Below, piece after piece: positions 1-9,432 of a stretch of 64,000 nucleotides of DNA (its first letter is position 1; each line of letters begins with the position of its first letter). A program made the position numbers and the translations under genes. The stretch is from an uncultured Gemmatimonadales bacterium (lineage in GTDB: Bacteria; Gemmatimonadota; Gemmatimonadetes; Longimicrobiales; Gaopeijiaceae). The stretch covers positions 23,717-87,716 of the forward strand of contig CALFPJ010000077.1 in assembly GCA_937919655.1 (NCBI GenBank). Reading direction: 5' to 3'. The notes below the pieces were generated by a model. It worked only from the letters and a program-made list of their open reading frames with translations, was not told the origin of the DNA and did not search any database.

Positions 1-319
1 CGCGCGCCGGGCCGGAAGAACGGATCCAATCCGAGTGCTCCGCATGGAGTAGTCAGCCCTCCTTTGAGCCGGCCTTGCGACGCTGCCGCGCCGGGCGCGA
101 ACAACGTCGTTCACACGGCCGCCACATCACACGCGGCTTTGACAACGGCCCCACGCATCAGGGGACCAAGAACCCATACACGGCGTCATCTGCCTGCCCA
201 AGCCGTGGTCGATGAGGACCTGCTGCGTGGGGTGCGACGCTCGCTCGCCCTTGGCAGAGACGTCCCGAGCGCCTGAGCGCGACTTGACACCCCGTATCCC
301 TCGGCAGAGGGTTCGCGAC
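1..319. other. Left-edge region without a convincing gene
   Basis: Plus frame 1 is open from the window edge to a stop at 274-276, but its translation is a compositionally biased string of Ala, Pro, Arg and Thr with no recognisable domain. The longer minus-strand open frames here are antisense shadows of the cytochrome gene that follows. It could be the tail of a gene lying outside the window, but nothing in the residues supports that. The region probably holds the promoter of the cytochrome pair; no clear -35/-10 pair was seen. Confidence 0.4.
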
Positions 320-1030
320 ATGCGTGCACTTCTCTCCTTGGCCGTGGGCCTATCCGTTGGCTCGGCAAACCTCGCCGCCCAAGCCACCCCTGCGCCCGAA
401 CTGAGCACGTTCGAGACTGTGCGGACGGGTCGACTGTTGCGAGATCGGTTGTCATGCCTGGGCTGCCATCGATTGGGGACCGAGGGTGGCACGATCGGGC
501 CAGCGCTAGACGGATTAAGCGCGCGCGCAGACATGGCCTACGTCGTGCGAATGATCCAGGATCCTTCGGCGGTGATTCCCGGCACTCTGATGCCGACCCA
601 ACCCATGCCCGACCGGGAAGCCCGCCGGCTCGCCGCCTACATACTCTCAGCCGGATCCGCGCCGTCCCCGCCGAGTGCGCCAACTCAGGCCCCTCCGGCC
701 CTCCAGGACCGAGACCGGCTCGACGGCGCCGCCCTGTACGCTCGCAACTGTGCGGCGTGCCACGGCGAGCGCGGCTCCGGCGACGGCTGGAACGCTCCGA
801 ACTTGCCGGTGGCACCCACGGCTCACTCTGACGCAACGCTGATGGCGCAACGCGCGGACGACACACTCTACGATGCGATCTCAGCCGGGGGCTTCGTACT
901 TGACCGTAGTCCTCGGATGCCAGCGTTCGGCACAATGTTAGAGCCGCAACAAATCAGAGCACTCATCCGACACATTCGCACCTTGTGCGCATGCGAAGGA
1001 CCGAGTTGGTCCCGCGGACTAGGGCGATGA
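320..1030 (+). CDS. Secreted diheme cytochrome c
   Basis: A 236-residue exported c-type cytochrome. An N-terminal signal peptide (about residues 1-21, ending near Ala-Gln) precedes two cytochrome c domains, each with one CXXCH heme site: CLGCH at about 46-50 and CAACH at about 144-148. Met-Pro motifs after each (MPTQPM near 91-96 and RMPAFGTM near the C terminus) are plausible axial ligands. A Pro/Ala-rich linker at about 113-128 joins the domains. The open frame extends upstream to 212, but ATG 320 is preferred because it places the signal sequence at the N terminus. Its TGA overlaps the next gene's ATG as ATGA, so the two cytochromes are probably co-translated and act in one periplasmic electron-transfer route. 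The redox partner cannot be told from sequence. Confidence 0.88.
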   Translation: MRALLSLAVGLSVGSANLAAQATPAPELSTFETVRTGRLLRDRLSCLGCHRLGTEGGTIGPALDGLSARADMAYVVRMIQDPSAVIPGTLMPTQPMPDREARRLAAYILSAGSAPSPPSAPTQAPPALQDRDRLDGAALYARNCAACHGERGSGDGWNAPNLPVAPTAHSDATLMAQRADDTLYDAISAGGFVLDRSPRMPAFGTMLEPQQIRALIRHIRTLCACEGPSWSRGLGR

Positions 1031-3315
1031 AATTGTCGAGAGGCAACGCCCGACTCCTGGGCCCCGCGCTCCTCCTGGCCGCGTGCGGAGGAGATCCTTC
1101 GGGTACCGCCGAGGAACGCCTAGCCTTCCCGGGCGCTCCCCCCCCGACCGTGTCCACCGTCACCGCTGCAGACTTTGTCGGCGCAGAGGCCTGCGCCGGT
1201 TGCCACACAGCCCAGTACCGCGACTGGAGCGAATCCACGCACGGAAAGGCTGGCGGCTCACCTGGACCCGACGTGGTGATCGCGCCCTTCACCGGTAGCC
1301 CCATCCGATTCGAAGACGCGACGGTCACCCCAAGGATTCGCGGAGGCAGCTACGAGTTCGTGGTGCAGCAAGCCGGGCATCCCGAGGCTACGTACCGCGT
1401 CGACGGAGTGATCGGCGGCGGGCATATGATCGGGGGGGGCACGCAGGGATTCCTCACTCGCCTGCCCGACGGTACAGAGCGCTTTCTTCCTTGGGACTGG
1501 TCGCGCGGGGCCGCCGCCTGGTTTTGCAACACCGGGTCTCGAACCAACGAGGGCTGGGTGCCGATCACCTCGGGCATGTTGCTCCGCGATTGCGGTGACT
1601 GGCCCCCAATCCGGCCTATTGGGACGGTCGCACGATTTGCGAATTGTCAGGAATGTCACGGCAGCCAAATAGCGACCGACTTCGAGGCCGGCGTGGGATA
1701 CGCTACGAGCTACACGACACTCCAGGTGAACTGCGAGTCGTGCCATGGACCCGGCCGAGAACACGTTGCGTTGGCGCAGGGCGGGACGTTCCCCGCCGAC
1801 GGCGACATCGGCATGCCCAGCCTCGCCTACCTGGACAAGGACGAGTCGCTTGCTGTGTGTTTCCAGTGCCACGCGCTCAAAGACGTACTCAAGGAGGGCT
1901 ACCTGCCGGGAGATCCCCTCGAGTCATACTACGCGCTCAAGTTCCCCGTATTGGGAGACCAGCCCTATTTCGCAGACGGGCGTATACGGAGCTTCGCCTA
2001 TCAGGCGAACCACATGGCGAGCGCCTGCTATCTAGAGGGTCCAATGGACTGCGTGAGCTGCCACGAGCCTCACGCTCAAGGGTATTGGGATATCAACCGC
2101 AAGCCGCTGTCGAGCCCGTTCGACGACGGCCAGTGTACGTCCTGTCATGCCAGCAAGGCGGTGGACGTCGAGGCGCACACGTTCCACGATGCGGGCACGG
2201 AAGCCAGTACATGCGTCACCTGCCACATGCCCTATCTCCAGCACCCAGAGGTCGGCTCGGACGTCCCATTTGCGCGTTCAGACCATACGATCGCGATGCC
2301 CCGCCCTGTGTTCGATACGGACCTCGGCCTGGTTGACGCCTGCTCGCGCTGCCATGCAGATCGGTCTCCACTCCAACTCCAAAGCGAGGTCCGCGCGCGA
2401 TGGGGTGATCCGAAACCGCACCGGCCAGGCGTAGAAGGGCTTGTAGGCGAATTGCGGGCGAAGAACGTCACGGAGGCCGCCGCGCTCCTACTCCATCCAG
2501 AGGAGCACGACCCGCTCGTACAATTCCAGGGCTTGAGTCGCCTGGTATCCGGATACCTCCGACCCGACGACGCCAACTTGCCGGTGCAGGTGCGTACGCA
2601 GCTCAGCGCGATGGCTGCGAACGAGGATCTCGACATTCGGGCGCTCGCGCTGGCAGCCCTGCACTTCACGAGCGGAAACGAGCCCTCGGTGCGCCGCGAA
2701 CTCGTGGCCGCGCTCGAGCAGACCCAAGAAGACGAGGCTCTTCGAGGGCGGTGGATCCTGGCGCTCGGATTCCTCGCCGATCGTGCGCGCGACGCAGGGG
2801 AGACACCCGTGGCGAAGCTGGGCTATAAAAAGGCTCTCGAGCTCCGGCCCGGAGACCCAGCCATTTTGCGGGCCATCGGTCAGATGCACAGCCGGGACGG
2901 AACGTACGAAGAGGCCGTGGTTGCGTTCCGTCTCAGCCTGGCGGCTGAACCCGAACAGCCCCTGACCTGGGTCAACCTGGGCATCGCGCTGGCCGGGCTG
3001 GGCGACCCAGGGGGGGCCCGGCAAGCCTATGAAGAGTCACTCAAGCTCAATCCACACGAGGCCTTGGCTTTCTTCAACCTCGGCAACCTCCATCGGCAGG
3101 CCGATCGACTGCCCGAGGCGGCGGACGCCTATGCACAGGCCGTCGCTGCGGACCCAGGCCTCGGCCTGGCTTTCTTCGAGTTGGCCAGGACCTATATCCT
3201 GTTGAATCGACCCGCAGATGCCTTGCCGTTCGCTAGGCGGGCCGTTGAGTTCCGACCTGGACATGCCGGCTCCAGGCAAATGCTCGCAGACCTCGAACGG
3301 ACGGTAGGTGGCTAG
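1027..3315 (+). CDS. Octaheme cytochrome c lipoprotein with C-terminal TPR repeats
   Basis: 762 residues from ATG 1027, which overlaps the preceding stop. The N terminus is a lipoprotein signal (LLLAAC, lipidated Cys about residue 20). Eight CXXCH motifs follow: CAGCH, CQECH, CESCH, CFQCH, CVSCH, CTSCH, CVTCH and CSRCH, spread over roughly residues 56-450, as in cytochrome c554/c'-like multiheme proteins. The C-terminal third (about residues 590-760) consists of tetratricopeptide repeats, recognisable by alternating Ala/Leu/Gly positions and the A-x-x-x-P ends. Multiheme cytochromes fused to TPRs are known from several phyla and usually lack an assigned substrate. Co-translation with a diheme cytochrome suggests a membrane-anchored periplasmic electron-transfer complex. 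A nitrite/hydroxylamine-type activity is possible but not shown. Confidence 0.88.
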   Translation: MKLSRGNARLLGPALLLAACGGDPSGTAEERLAFPGAPPPTVSTVTAADFVGAEACAGCHTAQYRDWSESTHGKAGGSPGPDVVIAPFTGSPIRFEDATVTPRIRGGSYEFVVQQAGHPEATYRVDGVIGGGHMIGGGTQGFLTRLPDGTERFLPWDWSRGAAAWFCNTGSRTNEGWVPITSGMLLRDCGDWPPIRPIGTVARFANCQECHGSQIATDFEAGVGYATSYTTLQVNCESCHGPGREHVALAQGGTFPADGDIGMPSLAYLDKDESLAVCFQCHALKDVLKEGYLPGDPLESYYALKFPVLGDQPYFADGRIRSFAYQANHMASACYLEGPMDCVSCHEPHAQGYWDINRKPLSSPFDDGQCTSCHASKAVDVEAHTFHDAGTEASTCVTCHMPYLQHPEVGSDVPFARSDHTIAMPRPVFDTDLGLVDACSRCHADRSPLQLQSEVRARWGDPKPHRPGVEGLVGELRAKNVTEAAALLLHPEEHDPLVQFQGLSRLVSGYLRPDDANLPVQVRTQLSAMAANEDLDIRALALAALHFTSGNEPSVRRELVAALEQTQEDEALRGRWILALGFLADRARDAGETPVAKLGYKKALELRPGDPAILRAIGQMHSRDGTYEEAVVAFRLSLAAEPEQPLTWVNLGIALAGLGDPGGARQAYEESLKLNPHEALAFFNLGNLHRQADRLPEAADAYAQAVAADPGLGLAFFELARTYILLNRPADALPFARRAVEFRPGHAGSRQMLADLERTVGG

Positions 3316-3478
3316 TGAACCCGAACATAAATACGATGGCATTCGAGCGGTGCTGCACCTCGGCCTGCCGCGTTGCTCGCCGTCCCCATCACGCTGCGAT
3401 TACTCCTCTTCGCGCCTTGTCGACCAAGCGCATCACCACCCTCGGTGCCGCACCGTATTCATGCTCGGGTGAACGAGC

Positions 3479-4972
3479 GTGACCCACGACGAGTACGTCC
3501 GACACGACGCGACTGCACTGGCCGCACTCGTGCGTGACGGCGAGGTGACGGCGACCGAGCTCTTGGAACTGGCCCTCGCGCGAATCGAAGCGGTGAACCC
3601 TCGCCTGAATGCCGTCGTCCGTCTCATGGAAGACGACGCTCGGGCCACTGCTGCAAGCGGCAGCAAGGACGGAGCATTCTGTGGTGTCCCGTTTCTCGCA
3701 AAGGACCTGTTGTCCGCATACGCCGGGCACCCTACTGCGGGGGGAAGTCGTCTGCTAATGGACTACATCCCTGACCATGACAGTGAACTCGTCAGACGCG
3801 TGCGACGCACAGGTGTCTCTGTCACCGGCAAGACCAACACGCCAGAGTGGGGCCTGACTCCCTTCACCGAGTCAGAACTGTGGGGCCCGTGCCTCAACCC
3901 GTGGGACACGACCCGCACGCCCGGTGGGTCGAGTGGCGGATCCGCCGCCGCGATTGCAGCGGGAATCGTCCCGATGGCGGGGGGCGGCGACGGCGGCGGG
4001 TCGATTCGGATTCCAGCCTCGTGTTGCGGGCTGTTCGGCCTGAAGCCCACACGAGGCCGCACCCCAACCGGGCCGGATTTTGGCCAACTCTGGCGAGGCG
4101 CAGTCGTCGAGCACGTCCTGACCCGCTCGGTACGCGACAGCGCACGCATGCTCGATGCCACGCATGGGCCCGACGCGGGCGCCCCCTACGAAATCGAGCC
4201 TCCGGCCCGACCCTTCATGGAAGAAATCGGAGCAAACCCTGGACGCCTTCGTATCGCGTGGAGCGTCGATCCTGCCCTCGGGCGTTCGGTGCACCCGGAC
4301 TGCGTAGAGGCGGTTCACGATGCCGTGACGCTCCTGCGAGACCTCGGCCACGACCTGGTCGAAGATGCCCCGTCCGTGAACGGCGACGAGTTTTCCCGTG
4401 CCTTCATGTTGATGGTATCGGCCGAATTGGGAGCAGACCTAAAGGACGCCGAGAAGGCATTGGGCCGTAGACCACGGCGACACGAGCTCGAGCCGGTAAC
4501 CTGGGCGCTCGGACTGCTCTCGCGTGCCCTATCCGGGCAAGACTTCGCCCAAGCGCTCCGAGTGCTAGAGCGCGCCGGCCGCACCGTCGGCACGTTCTTC
4601 GAAGACTTTGACATGGTCCTCACTCCGACGCTGGCGACCCCACCAGCCGTCATCGGGTCATTGGCGCCGTCGCCAGCCGAGACCCTTCAGCTACGTGTGC
4701 TCGGCGCGTTGGGTTCAGGGCAACTCATCAAGTCCCTAGGGCTCTTGGACCAAGCGGCCGCAGACGCGTTCGCCTTCATTCCCTGGACACCGATCCAGAA
4801 CATCACCGGACAACCGGCGATGTCCGTTCCCCTCCACTGGAACGGAGACGGCCTCCCTATCGGCGTGCACTTCGGGGCAAAATTCGGCCAAGAGGCGGCC
4901 CTCTTCAGGCTCGCGAGCCAGCTAGAGGTTGCTCGGCCATGGTTCGATAAGCTGCCGGGGACGCCGGCCTAG
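3479..4972 (+). CDS. Amidase-signature family amidase
   Basis: 497 residues from a GTG start with a GGTGA-like Shine-Dalgarno just upstream. The amidase-signature core is complete: catalytic Lys at about 75 (FLAKDL), the Gly/Ser-rich loop [10 protein letters not shown] at 149-158 supplying the cis-Ser, and the nucleophile Ser at about 175 in [10 protein letters not shown]. The family hydrolyses amide bonds in diverse substrates. No GatB or GatC neighbour is present, so a GatA role in tRNA amidation is unlikely. There is no signal peptide, so it is predicted to be cytoplasmic. Substrate unknown; related bacterial proteins are often annotated as 6-aminohexanoate-cyclic-dimer hydrolase or fatty-acid-amide hydrolase-like. 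Confidence 0.9.
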   Translation: MTHDEYVRHDATALAALVRDGEVTATELLELALARIEAVNPRLNAVVRLMEDDARATAASGSKDGAFCGVPFLAKDLLSAYAGHPTAGGSRLLMDYIPDHDSELVRRVRRTGVSVTGKTNTPEWGLTPFTESELWGPCLNPWDTTRTPGGSSGGSAAAIAAGIVPMAGGGDGGGSIRIPASCCGLFGLKPTRGRTPTGPDFGQLWRGAVVEHVLTRSVRDSARMLDATHGPDAGAPYEIEPPARPFMEEIGANPGRLRIAWSVDPALGRSVHPDCVEAVHDAVTLLRDLGHDLVEDAPSVNGDEFSRAFMLMVSAELGADLKDAEKALGRRPRRHELEPVTWALGLLSRALSGQDFAQALRVLERAGRTVGTFFEDFDMVLTPTLATPPAVIGSLAPSPAETLQLRVLGALGSGQLIKSLGLLDQAAADAFAFIPWTPIQNITGQPAMSVPLHWNGDGLPIGVHFGAKFGQEAALFRLASQLEVARPWFDKLPGTPA

Positions 4973-5187
4973 GCTCGCCCCCTCCGCGTCAATGTGCACC
5001 ATAAGGGAGACAGTTCCGCCGAGGCCAGCGTCACGAAGAGACGCCGGACATACCCGCTCCAATGTCCATCGCACCTCGACGGGGTTCTCCAAAGTCGGCC
5101 CGACGGTAAAGGGGTGAACGCTGTGCCACCGCCACCCTACACGCTAGCAGCCACTGGCTATTCCCCGCTCGGATGCGCTCCTGTGTC

Positions 5188-5721
5188 TCAACCTGAGGAC
5201 GCCCTCATGTCCACCCAACGGGGCGGGTGATCCACGGCTTCAAGAAAGCGGATCATGTCGGAGGGGGCGATCGCGGTCGTCATCCCGTTATCCAGGGGGT
5301 GGAAATTCCATAGAGAGTGGTGCCGGAGACCTTCGTCGAGGGCGACGCGCACGGCCCCGGTGACATCGTTGATCACGGCGAACGGCGTAACCGCACCGGC
5401 AATCACGCCGAGATAACGCATCAGCCGATCTTCGCTGCCGAACGAAAAACGTTTATGGCCTAGTTGCTCCGCGAGTGCGCGTAGATCGACGGGACGGTCC
5501 TCTAGGGCCACGACGAGCCACATCACGCCCTTCGGGTCCCTGACGAAGAGATTCTTGCTGTGCGCCCCCTCCAGTGACCCCCGCAACGCCTTGGCCTCCT
5601 CGACCGTGAATACCGGGGGGTGCTCATGCGTGCGGCTGACGAGACCCCGGTCATGAAGAAAGTCGAGCAGTTCCTTCGGTGACCGGGGCTCAGACCCGTC
5701 GGCGAGCACCCGCTCGCTCAC
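5188..5721 (-). CDS. YbaK/ProX-type aminoacyl-tRNA deacylase
   Basis: 177 residues of the YbaK/EbsC fold that hydrolyses mischarged aminoacyl-tRNA in trans. Family marks include the HPPVFTVEEA segment near 38-47, the GAHSKNLFVRDPKG segment (substrate-site Lys), the RFSFGSEDRL segment and the GAVTPFAVIND loop. The overall pattern is closest to the freestanding prolyl-tRNA deacylases (ProX/PrdX), which clear Ala-tRNA(Pro). It starts at GTG 5721, overlapping the TGA of the upstream hydrolase as GTGA, so the two genes form a coupled minus-strand pair. The subfamily assignment is by motif only. Confidence 0.85.
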   Translation of the reverse strand: MSERVLADGSEPRSPKELLDFLHDRGLVSRTHEHPPVFTVEEAKALRGSLEGAHSKNLFVRDPKGVMWLVVALEDRPVDLRALAEQLGHKRFSFGSEDRLMRYLGVIAGAVTPFAVINDVTGAVRVALDEGLRHHSLWNFHPLDNGMTTAIAPSDMIRFLEAVDHPPRWVDMRASSG

Positions 5722-6716
5722 CCAACCCCACCAAGGGCCTGGGCAAGAAAAGTGATGACGACGTCGGCCACCGTGTCGGTCGTCTCCGGTGACAGAATGT
5801 CGCCAGCCAAAACGTGGAAAGCGGCCCCGGGAGATGCGTCCACAGAAAGGAGCGTCTTGGGGACGCTGCCGAAGTGCCCGAAGGTTGCGACCGTCACATC
5901 TGAGTCCACCACCAGATCTTCGTCGGAATACATCATAAGCAACGGTGCTGTGACCTCCGAAAAGTCCAGGGTCCTCGCCCGCTCAACAAGCGCCATCATG
6001 GGCAGAAGCACGCGCGTCGGGTAGCAGGTGGTCCAGTGCCGCGCCTGTACTTCGTTGGCCGGTTCGAAGCACCGCTCCGGTCCCACCACAGCGCGAGCGA
6101 TTAGGCCGCCCCATGGCCACAGGAGCACCTGAGCGGCGGCGGCGCGGGGCCCGAAGTTCGGAGACAACACCACGAGCGCGGCTACTTCGTCACGCGCCTC
6201 AGGACGAGAAGCGGTCCACACGGCCAGCGTACCTCCAGTCGACGTGCCCACGAGCACAACGCGATCACCGATCGCGCGGCCGACCGCCATCGCCTCCGCC
6301 GCATCGTCCAACCACGCCTCTGCCGTGGCCTCTCCCATAGCGGAACCGTCTCGACCGTGACCAGCCAAACGGGCGTAGTAGATGTTCGCCCCGAGTGCCT
6401 CGGCGACCAGCTTGGGTAGCGGGTCCACCTCGTGGCGGTCTGCAGAGAAGCCGTGAAGATAGACGACCGAGATCGGGGTTCGCTCGTATGTGTCCGGGTT
6501 CGCCCACACGATCGACTTCTCATCTCCGGGGCGCAGGCCGGGGACGGTCGCTTCATTGAGCGCGAGGTATCCCTCGACGTCCCCACCCAGGTCGGGCTCG
6601 ATCCAGCGCTCCGTAAGGCTGGCACGCGGGCCCAGCAGGACCACAAGAAGAAGTACGGCCCCCATCATCACAGGCCAGCGTCGTCCTGGCTCTCCGGTAA
6701 TCTGGGTGGGGATCAT
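5718..6716 (-). CDS. Membrane-anchored or exported alpha/beta hydrolase
   Basis: 332 residues. ATG 6716 was chosen because it puts a hydrophobic segment (MMGAVLLLVVLLG, about residues 17-29) at the N terminus; the upstream extension of the frame is Arg/Pro-rich and unlike coding sequence. The alpha/beta-hydrolase core shows an oxyanion strand with HG (VVYLHGFSA), the nucleophile elbow GTSTGG, an Asp turn (YSDEDLVVD) and a late His (AAFHVLAGD). This arrangement matches carboxylesterase/monoglyceride-lipase-like serine hydrolases. Substrate unknown. It is coupled by a GTGA overlap to the deacylase downstream and diverges from the PQQ dehydrogenase across about 180 bp that should hold both promoters. 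Confidence 0.8.
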   Translation of the reverse strand: MIPTQITGEPGRRWPVMMGAVLLLVVLLGPRASLTERWIEPDLGGDVEGYLALNEATVPGLRPGDEKSIVWANPDTYERTPISVVYLHGFSADRHEVDPLPKLVAEALGANIYYARLAGHGRDGSAMGEATAEAWLDDAAEAMAVGRAIGDRVVLVGTSTGGTLAVWTASRPEARDEVAALVVLSPNFGPRAAAAQVLLWPWGGLIARAVVGPERCFEPANEVQARHWTTCYPTRVLLPMMALVERARTLDFSEVTAPLLMMYSDEDLVVDSDVTVATFGHFGSVPKTLLSVDASPGAAFHVLAGDILSPETTDTVADVVITFLAQALGGVG

Positions 6717-6898
6717 GGCCGGTCTCTCGGGCAACTGGAGGTCTCGCGGAGTGACAAACCCAAGCCTACCCGCGCTGGCGCGGGCTTGCAACGCCACGTC
6801 AACCCCTGCCGGCGCCGACTCTAGTAGATACGTTGCCGGTTGAATCTCCTTCAACACCACTTGGTATGCCAACCGACTCGACAGAACTTTGCCTCCCG

Positions 6899-8878
6899 AT
6901 GCACCTGAACCTTCTACGCGATGAGCACCGTGCGTACTCGCGCGGATCTCTCGTGCGCTGCGCTCGCTTCCTCGGGGTGGCCGCGGCGACACTGGCGTGT
7001 GTGACCGGAGCCTCGGCCCAGGCTGGCGCGCAGGGTGGAGAGTGGAGGGGCTACGGCGGCGACGCAGGGCACACGCGATATGCTGCACTCGATCAAATCG
7101 ACGCGACGAACGTGGCTCAGCTTAAGGTCGCATGGCGGTGGAACGCGCGGAACTTCGGATACAATCCCAACATCAGCAGTTCGACGACTCCGCTGATGGT
7201 GAACGGCGTCCTCTATGCCACAGCCGGAGTCCGCAGGGCCGTGGTCGCCATCGACGCCGGTACGGGCGAGACGCTGTGGACCTGGGCGATGGATGAAGGG
7301 GAACGGCTCCGGACGGCACCGCGTGCGAACCCCGGCCGCGGGGTCGCTTATTGGGAGGACGAAGCCGGACGAGGCCGCATCCTGGTGGTCACACCTGGAT
7401 ACCACTTGGCGGCACTCGACGCGCTGACGGGGCGGCCCGTAGATGGTTTTGGCGACGCAGGTGTGGTGGACCTCATGAAGGGACACCGCGCCAGGGATGG
7501 CGTCAGCTTGGTCGGCACCATCGGCGCGAGTTCGCCCCCCACTGTTGTCGGAAACATGGTGGTGGTTGGGTCAGCACATCATGTCGGACTGCGCCCGCCG
7601 TCCATGACCAACACCCCCGGCGATGTGCGTGGATTCGACGCTGAGACGGGTGAGCTCGCGTGGACCTTCAAGACCATTCCCGAGGCCGGCGAGCCCGGAA
7701 ACGAAAGCTGGGAAGAAGATTCCTGGACCTACACCGGCAATGCAGCGGTCTGGGCTCCCATCTCCTCCGACGCCGAGACCGGATACGTATACCTGCCCAC
7801 AGAGGCCGCCACCGGCGACTACTACGGCGGCCACCGCCCGGGCAACAATCTCTTCTCCACCAGCCTTGTGTGTCTGGACGGCCGGACGGGAGAAGTCATC
7901 TGGCACTTCCAGACCATCCACCACGACATCTGGGACTGGGATAACCCGACGGCTCCGATCCTGGCCGACCTCACGATCGATGGGCGCCCGACGAAGATCG
8001 TCGCTCAGATCACGAAGCAGGGATTCGTGTTCGTGTTCGATCGGATCACCGGTGATCCGATCTGGCCGATTGAAGAGCGGGCCGTCCCAGCCAGTGACGT
8101 CCCTGGTGAGCGGGCCGCGCCAACACAGCCCTTCCCGACGAAGCCGGCGCCGTTCGACCGCCAGGGCTTCAGCGAAGACGACCTGCTGGACTTCACGCCA
8201 AAGATCCGAGCTCGCGCTGCTGCTGTCGCGGCCGACTACCGTATGGGTCCTCTTTATACGCCCCCATCACTGGCCGCAGCAGCGGATGGCACAAAGGGTA
8301 CACTCAGTCTCCCCTATTCCACTGGCGGAGCCAACTGGGAGGGAGGCGCGCTGGACCCCGAGACGGGCATGCTCTACATCGGCTCCCAGACCAACACCAT
8401 GGTGCTCGCGATGGTGGAGGGGGGCGACCGATCCGACATGCGATACATCCTTGGCGGCGGGCGGGCTCAAGTCGCGCCGGGCGTCCCGATTGTAAAGCCG
8501 CCGTGGGGCCGCATCACCGCGATTGACCTCACCACGGGTGACCACAGTTGGATGATCGCGAACGGGGACACGCCACCGAATGTCGCCACCCGCCTCGGAC
8601 TCGATCCAGCCGACATCCCACGAACGGGAAAAGCGTCCAGGGCGGGCATCCTCGCGACCAAGACGCTCCTGTTCGCAGGCGAGGGCATGTCTGGAGACCC
8701 CATCTTCAGAGCCCATGACAAAAGGACGGGCGAGATCATCGCGGCGATCCCGTTGCCAAATGCGCAGGTGGGACTCCCTATGACGTACATGCATGAAGGG
8801 CGGCAGTACGTCGTCATCTCCGTCGGTGGTGGTGGCGAACCGGCAGAGCTTGTCGCTCTCGCCCTACCGAGAAGCTGA
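6899..8878 (+). CDS. PQQ-dependent dehydrogenase (quinoprotein)
   Basis: About 659 residues forming an eight-bladed PQQ beta-propeller of the membrane glucose/alcohol dehydrogenase type. Seen motifs: WRGYGGDAGHTRYAALDQI near the N terminus of the mature protein, repeated D-A-x-T-G-E-x-L-W blades (VAIDAGTGETLWTW, GFDAETGELAWTF, LDGRTGEVIWHFQ), the HHDIWDWD cofactor-site segment and the closing GRQYVVISVGG strand. A signal peptide (GVAAATLACVTGASAQA) places it in the periplasm. No heme c motif follows the propeller, so it must pass electrons to a separate acceptor such as a cytochrome or quinone. The start is uncertain: TTG 6833, ATG 6866, ATG 6899 and GTG near 6953 are all in frame; 6899 is the choice here. 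Substrate cannot be assigned. Confidence 0.88.
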   Translation: MHLNLLRDEHRAYSRGSLVRCARFLGVAAATLACVTGASAQAGAQGGEWRGYGGDAGHTRYAALDQIDATNVAQLKVAWRWNARNFGYNPNISSSTTPLMVNGVLYATAGVRRAVVAIDAGTGETLWTWAMDEGERLRTAPRANPGRGVAYWEDEAGRGRILVVTPGYHLAALDALTGRPVDGFGDAGVVDLMKGHRARDGVSLVGTIGASSPPTVVGNMVVVGSAHHVGLRPPSMTNTPGDVRGFDAETGELAWTFKTIPEAGEPGNESWEEDSWTYTGNAAVWAPISSDAETGYVYLPTEAATGDYYGGHRPGNNLFSTSLVCLDGRTGEVIWHFQTIHHDIWDWDNPTAPILADLTIDGRPTKIVAQITKQGFVFVFDRITGDPIWPIEERAVPASDVPGERAAPTQPFPTKPAPFDRQGFSEDDLLDFTPKIRARAAAVAADYRMGPLYTPPSLAAAADGTKGTLSLPYSTGGANWEGGALDPETGMLYIGSQTNTMVLAMVEGGDRSDMRYILGGGRAQVAPGVPIVKPPWGRITAIDLTTGDHSWMIANGDTPPNVATRLGLDPADIPRTGKASRAGILATKTLLFAGEGMSGDPIFRAHDKRTGEIIAAIPLPNAQVGLPMTYMHEGRQYVVISVGGGGEPAELVALALPRS

Positions 8879-8912
8879 ATGCGGCCTTAGGATTTGTACG
8901 AACATCGAAGAC

Positions 8913-9404
8913 TTGAGATGGGAACAAGACGATGCTGGGCAGAGAGCACACGATTGGTCACCCGGCCTTACCGACCAGCACACGGGCCTAGCAAATCGAC
9001 TCCATTTCGAGCTCGTGTACAGTTACCTGTTCGGGGCAGGCGATCGCGGAATAGCGCTCACCACTCTGTTGGTTTCCGTGGGTTCTTCTGAATTGGAGAC
9101 GGAAAACCCTAATCTGCTACGCGAGATCGGGGAGAAGTTTCTTGACTGTATCCGCACTGCAGATCTAGTGGGTCACCTGGGGCACGGCCGCTTCGTGGTA
9201 CTACTCTTAGGATCGAATCTTCAGGGGGCTCGAATTGCGGCGGACAGGATCGAGAGCGCCCTAGGACCCATCAGCCCCGCCCCGCTGAGCATCGGACTCG
9301 CATCGTTTCAGCCGGAGATGAAAGAGTCAGCGGCACTCCTCGAGGCTGCAGACCGGGCCTTACGTGGGGCGGAGGCGGCGGGGGGCGGACTGGGGTTCGC
9401 GTAG
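8913..9404 (+). CDS. Degenerate GGDEF-fold protein
   Basis: The translation follows a diguanylate-cyclase domain end to end: a DQHTGLANR motif (canonical DxLTGLxNR), an alpha/beta core, then the active-site hairpin, then the I/LSIGLASF and ALLEAADRALRGAEAAG elements usual at the C terminus. The hairpin reads HLGHGRFVVLL where active enzymes carry RxGGDEF, so the metal- and GTP-binding residues are lost and cyclase activity is not expected. It may bind ligand or act as a scaffold. The start is ambiguous: ATG 8793 would overlap the dehydrogenase by 86 bp, GTGs at 8826-8832 by about 50, while TTG 8913 avoids overlap and is used here. Confidence 0.6.
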   Translation: MRWEQDDAGQRAHDWSPGLTDQHTGLANRLHFELVYSYLFGAGDRGIALTTLLVSVGSSELETENPNLLREIGEKFLDCIRTADLVGHLGHGRFVVLLLGSNLQGARIAADRIESALGPISPAPLSIGLASFQPEMKESAALLEAADRALRGAEAAGGGLGFA

Positions 9405-9432
9405 CCGCCAGAGCGAGTGACCTCTCACCCCG

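Noticed and set aside
186..935. Long minus-strand open frame of 249 codons
   Set aside because: It is antisense to the diheme cytochrome and Arg/Pro-rich; the plus strand has two heme motifs and a signal peptide.
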